Shown one piece after another: positions 55,403-62,814 of a DNA stretch of 64,000 bases (its first letter is position 1; every line of letters starts with the position of its first letter). Source of the DNA: Actinospica robiniae DSM 44927 (GTDB lineage Bacteria; Actinomycetota; Actinomycetes; Streptomycetales; Catenulisporaceae); contig NZ_KI632511.1 in the NCBI RefSeq assembly GCF_000504285.1, positions 2,229,372 through 2,293,371 on the forward strand, read 5' to 3'. The position numbers and the translations under genes are program-made. The notes under the pieces are model-generated. The model saw nothing but the letters and a program-made list of their open reading frames with translations, searched no databases and was not told where the DNA came from.

Positions 55403-55888
55403 ATGACGCCGCCGCAGCCCTCCCCGCGCGACGAGGCCCAGGTGCGCCTCTTCGTCGAGAACATGGCGATGTTCCTGGCCGACTGGGGCTTCCCGCGGAT
55501 GGCCGCGCGGGTGCTGATGGTGCTCATGGCCGCCGACGAGGAGCGGCTGACCGCGGGCGAGCTCGGCGAGCGGCTCGAGGTGAGCGCCGCCGCGATCTCG
55601 GGCGCGGTGCGGTACCTGCAGCAGCTCGGCCTGGTCGTGCGCACCCCCGTCGCGGGCTCGCGCAGCGACGCCTACGAGGTGCCGGAGAACTCCTGGTACG
55701 CCTCTGCCATCATCAAGGGAGGGCTCTACCAAAGGCTCGCGGATCTGTCCGACCAGGGCGCGCGGGCCGCGGGCGGCCAGGGGGCGGGCGCGCGCCGGAT
55801 GAACGAGATGCGCGACTTCTTCCAGTTCCTCGACCGCGAGGTGGGCCGGCTGCTCGAGCAGTGGGAGACGGAGAGGGGTCTGCGATGA
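55403..55888 (+). CDS. GbsR/MarR-type transcriptional regulator
   Basis: 161 aa; GTGAGGAG lies about 10 nt before the ATG. Head helix QVRLFVENMAMFLADWGFPRMAARVLMVLM, helix-turn-helix RLTAGELGERLEVSAAAISGAVRYLQQLGLVVR, wing TPVAGSRSDAYEV, and a long C-terminal helix (MRDFFQFLDREVGRLLEQWE). This matches the GbsR-like actinomycete regulators beside drug exporters. Divergent from the ABC operon; the 3' end overlaps the MOSC gene (ATGA). Confidence 0.9.
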   Translation: MTPPQPSPRDEAQVRLFVENMAMFLADWGFPRMAARVLMVLMAADEERLTAGELGERLEVSAAAISGAVRYLQQLGLVVRTPVAGSRSDAYEVPENSWYASAIIKGGLYQRLADLSDQGARAAGGQGAGARRMNEMRDFFQFLDREVGRLLEQWETERGLR

Positions 55889-56727
55889 ACACGTCGGAGG
55901 TCGCGGCGGTGGCCCAGCTGTGGCGCTACCCGGTGAAGTCGATGCTCGGCGAGCGGGTCGAGCGCTCGGACGTCGGCGGCTGCGGGCTCGCCGGCGACCG
56001 CCGGCTGGCACTGATCGATCAGGAGTCGGGGAAGGTGGCGAGCGCGAAGGCGCCGCGGGTGTGGCGTTCGCTGCTCGCCTGCTCGGCCGCGGGCGAGGAG
56101 GAGGCCGTACGCATCAGCATCCCCGGGGACAAGCCGATCTGGAGCACGGACGCGGCCGTCGACGAAGTGCTCTCGGCGTACACGGGCCGTCTCGTGCACC
56201 TGGCCGACACTCCCCCGGCCGACGCCGTGCTCGACCGTTCCGTGCCCGACCAGGTGCTGCAGGACGGTGCGGAGGCCGAGGTCGAGGCTACCCTTTCGCA
56301 CATCGGCGGCGCCGTACCGGAGGCGTCGTTCTTCGATTTCGCGCCGCTGCACCTGATCACGACCGCCACACTGCGGCGCGTCGCAGAGCTCGGCGGTCCG
56401 ACAGACGTGGACGTACGGCGCTTCCGCCCCAACCTGGTGCTCGACACGCCCGAATCCGGCTTCCTCGAGGCCGGGTGGTGCGAGCGGGAGCTGCGGATCG
56501 GCGAAAGCCTGCGGCTGCGGGTGATCGCCGGCACCCCGAGGTGCGCGGTGCCGACGCTGGAGCACGGCGACCTGCCGCGCAACCCGGCGGTCCTGCGCAC
56601 GCTGGCCCGACACCACCGCGTACCTCCGCGCGCCGACTGGTCCCCCGAGCCGTGCGCAGGCGTGTACGCCGAAGTGCTCGAGCCGGGGCCGATCGAGGTC
56701 GGCGACATCGTACGCATAATGTCGTAA
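55885..56727 (+). CDS. MOSC protein with N-terminal beta-barrel domain
   Basis: 280 aa. N-terminal MOSC_N domain (AQLWRYPVKSMLGERVERSDVGGCGLAGDRRLALID) plus the MOSC domain (FDFAPLHLITTATLRRVAEL, DVRRFRPNLVLDTPESGFLEAGWCERELRIGESLRLRVIAGTPRCAVPTLEHGDLPRNP). Conserved Cys in TPRCAVPT, as in mARC/YcbX proteins that reduce N-hydroxylated compounds using molybdenum cofactor. ATG overlaps the regulator stop by 4 nt, so the two are co-translated. Confidence 0.88.
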   Translation: MNTSEVAAVAQLWRYPVKSMLGERVERSDVGGCGLAGDRRLALIDQESGKVASAKAPRVWRSLLACSAAGEEEAVRISIPGDKPIWSTDAAVDEVLSAYTGRLVHLADTPPADAVLDRSVPDQVLQDGAEAEVEATLSHIGGAVPEASFFDFAPLHLITTATLRRVAELGGPTDVDVRRFRPNLVLDTPESGFLEAGWCERELRIGESLRLRVIAGTPRCAVPTLEHGDLPRNPAVLRTLARHHRVPPRADWSPEPCAGVYAEVLEPGPIEVGDIVRIMS

Positions 56728-56797
56728 AGTCGGGCGTTAAGGGTAAGCACCCTCCCGTAAGCGCACTGTTGCACTCACCCAGACCCGGAGGTGTTCC

Positions 56798-57163
56798 GTG
56801 GCGTCCGGCGGATTCCGACTCAAGCGCATCTACGAGGAGCCGGCACGGCAGGACGGTATGCGGGTCCTGGTCGATCGGCTCTGGCCGCGCGGCATGAGCA
56901 AGGAGCACGCGGAGCTCGACGAGTGGGACAAGGAACTCGCCCCCTCGACGGACCTGCGCAAGTGGTTCCACGCCGACCGCGATGAGCGGTTCGATGAGTT
57001 CTCCGAGCGCTACCGGGCCGAACTGCAGGGGGACGACCAACAGGAGCGCCTCGCGACCCTGCGGGGCAAGGCCGCGAAGTCGACGGTCACGCTGCTGACC
57101 GGCACCGCGGACGCCGAGCACAGCTATCTGGCCGTGCTGCTCGAGGAACTCGAGCAGCGGTAG
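56798..57163 (+). CDS. DUF488 protein
   Basis: 121 aa from GTG 56798, with CGGAGG 8 nt upstream. The pattern KRIYEEPARQDGMRVLVDRLWPRGMSKEHAELDEWDKELAPSTDLRKWFHADRDERFDEFSERYRAEL is diagnostic of DUF488 (YeaO-like); RLWPRG and KWF are the conserved positions. Function is unsettled; the compact fold and conserved charged residues suggest an enzyme. Confidence 0.9.
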   Translation: MASGGFRLKRIYEEPARQDGMRVLVDRLWPRGMSKEHAELDEWDKELAPSTDLRKWFHADRDERFDEFSERYRAELQGDDQQERLATLRGKAAKSTVTLLTGTADAEHSYLAVLLEELEQR

Positions 57164-57189
57164 CCGGCTGGGCGGTCCGGGTGCGGGGT

Positions 57190-57810
57190 TCAGCTTCCGT
57201 CGCGCAGATCGGCCAGAGTGCCCGGCGTGAAGGTGATCTGAGTGAACGTCACGCTGATCCCGTCACCGGTCGGCGACTGCGCCAGCAGCCCGACGCGGGC
57301 CGGCTCCGTGCTCTCGCCGAGGGCGAAGTAGCGCACCATAGACCAGTGCTTCTCGTCGGTCGAAGCGTGGAACGCCCAGGTCCGTCCGACGCGCGCCACC
57401 CGCAGGCTCACGGTGGAGCCCTCGACCGGGAACGCGTTGGCGTCGTCCGAGAACTCGCGGGTGACGACGGAGACCACGGTCGGCTGGTTCTGCGGGCTGT
57501 ACTCGAAGCAGAGTTTGGCGAACCGGTCCCGGCCGGCGTGGACGACGAGCACGCCCGCGTCGAAAGTGGAGGCGAAGGGTACCGTCACCCGCGCCGACAG
57601 CGTGAAGTCCCCGGCCGGGGGCTCGCCGAGCAGCAGGCCGACGGCGTAATCCGGGCCGTCGCCGTTCGGATCGATGAACATGTCCGAGCGCGCCGCACCG
57701 GTCAGCGTCAAGGCGCCGTCCGCGTCGAGCGCGTGCGTGACCGGCAGGTCGCCGTGTTCATGAAACCCGAAGGGCAGAGCCGGATGGATGATGCCCGTGA
57801 CCTCGTTCAT
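57190..57810 (-). CDS. DUF1349 jelly-roll protein
   Basis: 206 aa, cytoplasmic (no signal). Concanavalin-like fold with GARSDMFIDPNGDGPDYAVGLLLGEPPAGDFTLSARVTVPFASTFDAGVLVVHAGRDRFAKLCFEY, TVSLRVARVGRTWAFHASTDEKHWSMVRYFALGE and ARVGLLAQSPTGDG. E. coli/yeast relatives have no firm function; the fold often binds sugars. It converges with the DUF488 gene. Confidence 0.85.
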   Translation of the reverse strand: MNEVTGIIHPALPFGFHEHGDLPVTHALDADGALTLTGAARSDMFIDPNGDGPDYAVGLLLGEPPAGDFTLSARVTVPFASTFDAGVLVVHAGRDRFAKLCFEYSPQNQPTVVSVVTREFSDDANAFPVEGSTVSLRVARVGRTWAFHASTDEKHWSMVRYFALGESTEPARVGLLAQSPTGDGISVTFTQITFTPGTLADLRDGS

Positions 57811-57888
57811 GCTGTCCGCTGCCTCTCCCGCACGCCGCTGTTCCCGGTTAGAATGGCCTTTACTCACCTACGCCTTGGGGAGGAACCG

Positions 57889-58632
57889 GTGAGCCGCCCC
57901 GCGATCGCCAGCTTCGTCGAACGCAGGCTTCTGGTCAACTTCCGCCTCGATCCCGAGACCACCGCCCGCATCCTGCCCGCCGGGATGCGGCCGCTGCTGC
58001 GCCGCGGCCACGCCGTGGGCGGGATCTGCCTGATCCGGCTGGCCGGGGCCCGCCGCTCCGGCGGTCCGCTGCCCGGCCTGGCCGACCTCGCCGGACGCTT
58101 CGGCCTGCGCACCGAGATCGCGGTGCACCGGATCGCCACGGTGTGGCAGGGCCCGGACGGACCCGAGCAAGGGGTCTACATCCCGCGCCGCGACACCGAC
58201 TCCCGGATCAGTACCCTGACGGCTGGGCTGTTCCTGCCGGGCGAGCACCACCTGGCCCGGTTCGAGGTCGAGGAGAGCGCGCAGCGGCTGCGGATCGGCT
58301 TCCGCAGCGCCGACGGCAGCGCGCACGCGCAGGTCCAGGCGCTGGTGGCGGACCGGTGGCAGGGCAGCTCGCTGTTCGCCGACCTCGACGAGGCCTGCGC
58401 CTTCGCGCGCGAGGCGCCCGACGGCTTCCCCGCCCGCGCCGAGGAGTTCACCATCCGCCCGGCCACCCTGGTGCAGGTGGCCTCGAGCTACTTCGAGGAC
58501 CCGGCCCGCTTCCCCGAGGGCTCCGCCGAGCCGGACAGCGCCCTGATCCTGCGCGACGTCGAGGCGCTGCGCGCACCCCGGCCCGCGCGTACGGCGCACC
58601 GCCCCGCGCGCCCGGCCGCACACCCGATCTGA
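57889..58632 (+). CDS. DUF2071-like protein
   Basis: 247 aa from GTG 57889, with GGGAGGA 6 nt upstream. RRLLVNFRLDPETTARILPAGMRPLLRRGHAVGGICLIRL is the DUF2071/acetoacetate-decarboxylase-like head. HRIATVWQGPDGPEQGVYIPRRDTDSRISTLTAGLFLPGEHHLARFEV follows, and a Pro/Arg/Ala-rich tail ends it. More distant than the DUF2071 protein at 11767-12498. Reaction unknown. Confidence 0.65.
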   Translation: MSRPAIASFVERRLLVNFRLDPETTARILPAGMRPLLRRGHAVGGICLIRLAGARRSGGPLPGLADLAGRFGLRTEIAVHRIATVWQGPDGPEQGVYIPRRDTDSRISTLTAGLFLPGEHHLARFEVEESAQRLRIGFRSADGSAHAQVQALVADRWQGSSLFADLDEACAFAREAPDGFPARAEEFTIRPATLVQVASSYFEDPARFPEGSAEPDSALILRDVEALRAPRPARTAHRPARPAAHPI

Positions 58633-58738
58633 GAGGTCTGACACGCGCTCTGGACAACGGTGCCGGAGCGGGATCAGGATGGGCGCACCGGCGGCGCCCC
58701 CCGAGCCGCCGCCTCCCGCCCGACCGAGGAGCGAGGAA

Positions 58739-59308
58739 TTGTCCATCACCACCGCAGAGATACCCGGCTACGTCGCCGGGACCTGGACCGTCGACAACAT
58801 CCACTCGCACGTGGGCTTCACCATCAAGCACATGATGGTGAGCAAGGTGCGGGGCCGGTTCACCGCCTACACCGCCGAGTTCACCACGGCCGAGGACCCG
58901 CTCGCCTCGACCGTCACGGCCGTGATCGACGCCTCGTCCATCGACACCGGCAACTCCATGCGGGACGACCACATCCGCTCCGCCGACTTCTTCGACGCGG
59001 GCAACCACCCGTCGATCACCTTCACCTCCACCGGGATCCGGGCCGAGGACGGGCAGCTGCTGCTCGACGGCGAGCTGACCATCCGCGGCGTCACCAAGGC
59101 GGTGGCGCTCGAGCTCGAAGCGCCCGCGTTCGGGCCGGGACCGCAGGGCGGGACCAAGTCCGGCTTCAGCGCGGCGGTGGAGATCGACCGCACCGACTTC
59201 GGGGTCAGCTACAACGGCCCGGTGCCCGGCGGCGGCGTCGTGCTCGGCACCAAGGTGCAGATCATCCTCGACATCGAAGCCAGCCTCCAGGACCCGAAGG
59301 ACGAGTAG
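58739..59308 (+). CDS. YceI-family lipid-binding protein
   Basis: 189 aa from TTG 58739, which has GAGGAGCGAGG directly upstream; an ATG 20 codons earlier would add a Pro-rich head and has no ribosome site. YceI barrel: GTWTVDNIHSHVGFTIKHMMVSKVRGRF, VIDASSIDTGNSMRDDHIRSADFFDAGNHPSITF, LDGELTIRGVTKAVALELE and FSAAVEIDRTDFGVSYN. This is the canonical form and binds polyisoprenoid-like ligands. No signal peptide. Confidence 0.88.
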   Translation: MSITTAEIPGYVAGTWTVDNIHSHVGFTIKHMMVSKVRGRFTAYTAEFTTAEDPLASTVTAVIDASSIDTGNSMRDDHIRSADFFDAGNHPSITFTSTGIRAEDGQLLLDGELTIRGVTKAVALELEAPAFGPGPQGGTKSGFSAAVEIDRTDFGVSYNGPVPGGGVVLGTKVQIILDIEASLQDPKDE

Positions 59309-59342
59309 CTTTGGCGCACGCCCGCCCGGCAGACACGACGAC

Positions 59343-60140
59343 ATGGCCCTGCTGATCGAACGCTGGCAGCGGCACGGCCAGCACCGCCTCTACGTCAAGG
59401 ACACCGAGACCCGCGCGCAACTCGGCTACTACGACTGCCGCACCGGGAAGCTCTCGCTCAAGGACGAGACCCGTTCCTACGAGATCGTGCTCGCGTTGCG
59501 CCCGTACCTGTCCGGCTCGGTGCCCGCGGGCCTGCAGCATCTGATGCCGGAGTACCCCGCCCCGCCTGAGGATCTGCTGGCCCGCACCGAGGAGTACGAG
59601 ACCTTCTCCGACAACTTCGAGCGGCCCAAGCCGCACGGGCTGTCGCGGATCTCCTGGCCTCGCGGGGAGAAGGCCGAGCGCGTGGTCGGCCGGCGCCTGG
59701 TCCGGCTCAGCCGGGACGGCTGGGACCTGTTGCGCACCGTCGACCCGCACGAGGGCGCCGAGGCGGCCTACCTGGTGATCGGCCCGCCCGGCGTGTTCAC
59801 CGTCAGTGCTCTGCGCCACCCGGGGGCCCGGATCCGGGTCGGCGCGGACGCGGTGTGGGTGGACAACACGATCAAGCAGTACCTGCGCCACGCCCGGCAC
59901 GAGGCCGCCCTCGCCGCCCGCCGTCTCGCCGCACAGCTCGGCCAGCAGCCTCCGGTGCTGCCGGTGCTGGCCTTCGTCGACGCGGCGGACGTGGACACAC
60001 ACGACGGCCATCCGGACGTCCTCGTCGTTCGCGGCGAGCGGATCGACGACGAGCTGCGCGACTGCAGAGCGGCGATCAGCCTGCCGGAACGCGACCGTCT
60101 CGTGGCCGCGGTGCACCGGTCCGGGGCATGGACGTTGTAG
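59343..60140 (+). CDS. NERD-domain protein
   Basis: 265 aa. The N-terminal 90 residues (LYVKDTETRAQLGYYDCRTGKLSL) are a small beta-rich domain. From about 105 a nuclease-related domain follows: GEKAERVVGRRLVRLSRDGWDLLRTV, AAYLVIGPPGVFTVSALRHPGARIRVGADAVWVDN and PVLPVLAFVDAADV. The family relates to restriction-type nucleases. The usual catalytic Lys in xTK is not evident (SALRH), so activity is doubtful. Confidence 0.75.
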   Translation: MALLIERWQRHGQHRLYVKDTETRAQLGYYDCRTGKLSLKDETRSYEIVLALRPYLSGSVPAGLQHLMPEYPAPPEDLLARTEEYETFSDNFERPKPHGLSRISWPRGEKAERVVGRRLVRLSRDGWDLLRTVDPHEGAEAAYLVIGPPGVFTVSALRHPGARIRVGADAVWVDNTIKQYLRHARHEAALAARRLAAQLGQQPPVLPVLAFVDAADVDTHDGHPDVLVVRGERIDDELRDCRAAISLPERDRLVAAVHRSGAWTL

Positions 60141-60296
60141 CCGCGACCCGGGCCGGCCGGGCCCTGGCGTGGCGCGCATCGACCCTGGGCGCGGGTGAGC
60201 CCGGAAGCGGTCAGCCGAGTCGCGAGTTGGCCAAGGTTTCGTAAGATTCCTCGGATTGCTTCGCCCTACGCCCGAAGCCGTGCCAGACTGCCCCGC

Positions 60297-60707
60297 ATGC
60301 CGAGACGAGACAGCAGGGGACACCGCCTGCCCACCGGCGGCTACCGTGAGCACCGGTTGGCTATCTGGGGCGTGACCGGCTGTGTCGCGGTGGCGGCCGG
60401 CGTGGCGCTGACCGCCGGACTGGCCGCGGCCTCACCCCAACTCGGCGACATTCCGGGCACCACCGACCGCCGCCCGGCGTTGGCCGGCCTGCCGACCACG
60501 CACCCCACCGCGCAAGTGGACCCCTCCGCGCAGCCGCTGGGCCGGAGCTCGACGGCACACCTCTCGCCGTCGGCCGCGAGTCCGTCGCCCACGCCGTCTG
60601 CCGACCCGAGCGCCGACGCGAGTGCCGATCCGGGCGCCGGCCCGAACGCGAGCGCCCGTCCGTCGAACCGGTCGTGGCCTCGACCGACCTCGCCCTGGCG
60701 CCGCTGA
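60297..60707 (+). CDS. Membrane-anchored Pro/Ser/Ala-rich protein, unknown
   Basis: 136 aa from ATG 60297 (CAGACT box 7 nt upstream). A basic head, one hydrophobic helix (IWGVTGCVAVAAGVALTAGLAAA) and then an extracellular low-complexity region with repeated PSADPSADASADPGAGP units. It looks like a small secreted or anchored surface protein. No family recognised. Confidence 0.5.
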   Translation: MPRRDSRGHRLPTGGYREHRLAIWGVTGCVAVAAGVALTAGLAAASPQLGDIPGTTDRRPALAGLPTTHPTAQVDPSAQPLGRSSTAHLSPSAASPSPTPSADPSADASADPGAGPNASARPSNRSWPRPTSPWRR

Positions 60708-60856
60708 AACCGTTTCCGCCAGGGAAATCCGGCCTCATCCGTCACTCCCGGCCCCCTGTTCCGCTCGCGCCACACTGCGCCAGGGCGAGGGCGGGACACC
60801 GGCGCCGCGTGCGCGTAAGCTCCCAGCCAACGTGGGACGGGAAGGGGTCGGGGGCC

Positions 60857-61717
60857 ATGGGTGTCGCGGAGAACCGGCCCTCGCACGGAAATCCCGACCC
60901 GGGCCGGGAATGGCGCCCGCCGCAGCCGACCTTCGACCTGCCGCATCCGCTGCGCATGCGCGACTTCCTGCTCGGCGGCAAGGACAATTACCAGGCCGAC
61001 CGGGACGCGGTCGAGGCCACCCTCGCCGTCTACCCCGACCTCAAACTGGCCTTCCAGGCAGAGCAGGCCTTCCTGCGCCGGGCGATAGCCTGGATCGCCG
61101 ACCCCGCCCAAGGTCTGACGCAGTTTCTGCACCTCGGCGCCTTCGTACCGACGCGCGACAGCTATGACGGCCAGGTCCGCGCTCAGTGCCCTGAGGCCAC
61201 CTTCGTCTACGTCACCGACGACTCGATCAGCGCGGCGCACGCACGCGGCGTGCTCGCCGCGCAGGCGCGTCCGCAGGGCGAGGTGTACGTGCAGCTCGCC
61301 GACTTCCGCGAACCCGGACCGGTGCTGCGCGGCCCGTGGCTGAGCGAACGGCTGGACCTGAGCCGGCCGGTCGGCGTGCTGCTGGTGGGGATGCTCGATT
61401 TCACCGCCGACGACGAGCGGCTCACCCTCGCGCTCTCCCACCTGCGCGCCGCGCTCGCCCCCGGCAGCCTGATCGTGGCCCAGCACGCGCTCGAACACCC
61501 CGCACCCGCCACCTCGGCCCAAGCCCGGCGGCTGCTCGGCCACAACCCCTTCCAGTTCACCGCCCGGCCGCTGCGCCGGGTGCGCGAACTGCTCGCCGGG
61601 TTCGAGTTCGTCGACCCCGGCTTCGTGCCGTGCACCTCGTGGCGCCCGGACGGCGAGGGCCCGGGCGCCGAACTCGAGCCGCGTTGCCCGGTCGCCGGCG
61701 GCATCGCGCGCGTCTGA
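60857..61717 (+). CDS. DUF574-type SAM methyltransferase with altered motif I
   Basis: 286 aa. Head FDLPHPLRMRDFLLGGKDNYQADRDAVE is the diagnostic start of the actinomycete DUF574/Methyltransf_19 family (usually R-YD-LLGGKDN). Motif I, normally FLDIGTGLPT, reads FLHLGAFVPT: the GxG is lost. The following strand FVYVTDDSISAAHARGVLAA and DFREPGPVL and VGVLLVGMLDF segments are kept. It may therefore bind SAM poorly. The family's substrates are unknown; it occurs in many copies in streptomycetes. Confidence 0.85.
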   Translation: MGVAENRPSHGNPDPGREWRPPQPTFDLPHPLRMRDFLLGGKDNYQADRDAVEATLAVYPDLKLAFQAEQAFLRRAIAWIADPAQGLTQFLHLGAFVPTRDSYDGQVRAQCPEATFVYVTDDSISAAHARGVLAAQARPQGEVYVQLADFREPGPVLRGPWLSERLDLSRPVGVLLVGMLDFTADDERLTLALSHLRAALAPGSLIVAQHALEHPAPATSAQARRLLGHNPFQFTARPLRRVRELLAGFEFVDPGFVPCTSWRPDGEGPGAELEPRCPVAGGIARV

Positions 61718-61718
61718 C

Positions 61719-61738
61719 CGCGCCTTTCGAGAGGCGCG
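61719..61738. terminator. Hairpin after DUF574 gene
   Basis: CGCGCCT / AGGCGCG with a 6-nt loop, beginning 2 nt after the stop codon. No U-tract follows. Confidence 0.55.
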
Positions 61739-61789
61739 CGATCTGGCGATCAAGATCTGACGGGGCGTTTCTTCTTGTACCAATCGAGG

Positions 61790-61804
61790 TATATCGCTGA
61801 TATA
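61790..61804. promoter_or_regulatory. AT-rich palindrome upstream of GH25 lysozyme
   Basis: TATATC-GCT-GATATA, 6-bp perfect arms, in an unusually AT-rich patch (about 61768-61820) 36 nt before the lysozyme start. GTTT (61767-61770), 16 nt, AGGTAT (61787-61792) overlaps it and is one base off a sigma-B-type promoter. Confidence 0.4.
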
Positions 61805-61839
61805 AGAACAAATCGGACGTAGTGCAATGCGAGGATCAC

Positions 61840-62790
61840 ATGCAACCCCCGCTTCGCCCCGTCCCCCGTGCCATTATCGTCGCGGCATGCGCATTGACCG
61901 CGGCTGTGACCGCGTCGTTTCTGCCGACGCACATGTCCGCACACCGGGGGAACTCCGCACCCGCCGCAGCCGCCACCGGCTCCAGCTGGGCGCGCACCGT
62001 CACCGGACGGCTGGTCGAGGTCGACCAGAACCGCTATCCGACTCCGTCGCTGCGCCTCGAGCAGCTGACCCATCCCGAAGCCGACTACATGGGCTCGACC
62101 GTCCGCGACCACGACCCGGACGTGGTGGCTCCCAACCCCATCAGCCCCGACTCCTCGATCCCGCACCTGCCCGGGATCGACGTGAGCAGCAATCAGGGCT
62201 CGATCAACTGGACCGGGATCTCCTCGAGCCTCGACTTCGTCTACGCCAAGGCGACGGAGGGCACGTACTACCGCAACCCCGACTTCACCGCGCAGTACAA
62301 CGGTCCGCACAGCCGCGGCGTGATCCGCGGCGCCTACCACTTCGCCATCCCGAGCAACTCCAGCGGCACCGCCCAGGCCGATTACTTCATCAGCCACGGC
62401 GGTGCCTGGTCCGGCGACGGGGTGACCCTGCCGGGCGCGCTGGACATCGAGTACAACCCCTACGGCGCGAAGTGCTACGGCCTGTCCACGACCGCGATGA
62501 CCGGCTGGATCTGGAACTTCGTGAACGAGTACGCGGCGCGCGAGCACGCGTATCCGGTGATCTACAGCACCACCGACTGGTGGCGCAGCTGCACCGGCAA
62601 CGCGACCGGCTTCGCCAAGTACGACCCGTTCTGGGTGGCGAACTACGCCTCCACCGGAGGCGGGGCGCTGCCCGGGGGCTGGGGCTTCTACACGTTCTGG
62701 CAGTACGCCGACCACGGAAAGCTGCCGGGCGACCAGGACGTGTTCAACGGAGCGCTGTCCCAGCTCAAGACCCTGGCCTCGAAGGGCTGA
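61840..62790 (+). CDS. Secreted GH25 muramidase
   Basis: 316 aa; GAGGAT lies 6 nt before ATG 61840. Signal peptide: basic head, then AIIVAACALTAAVTASFL. After a linker of about 75 residues comes the GH25 catalytic barrel: GIDVSSNQGSINW (catalytic Asp near 113), FVYAKATEG, RGAYHFAIP, LDIEYN (second acidic pair near 201) and WVANYAS; it ends FWQYADHGKLPGDQDVFNG. It hydrolyses the MurNAc-GlcNAc bond of peptidoglycan and acts outside the cell. No separate wall-binding repeats. It converges on the amino-acid permease. Confidence 0.93.
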   Translation: MQPPLRPVPRAIIVAACALTAAVTASFLPTHMSAHRGNSAPAAAATGSSWARTVTGRLVEVDQNRYPTPSLRLEQLTHPEADYMGSTVRDHDPDVVAPNPISPDSSIPHLPGIDVSSNQGSINWTGISSSLDFVYAKATEGTYYRNPDFTAQYNGPHSRGVIRGAYHFAIPSNSSGTAQADYFISHGGAWSGDGVTLPGALDIEYNPYGAKCYGLSTTAMTGWIWNFVNEYAAREHAYPVIYSTTDWWRSCTGNATGFAKYDPFWVANYASTGGGALPGGWGFYTFWQYADHGKLPGDQDVFNGALSQLKTLASKG

Positions 62791-62814
62791 ATCCGCCGCT
62801 GATTCGTCCGGGCT

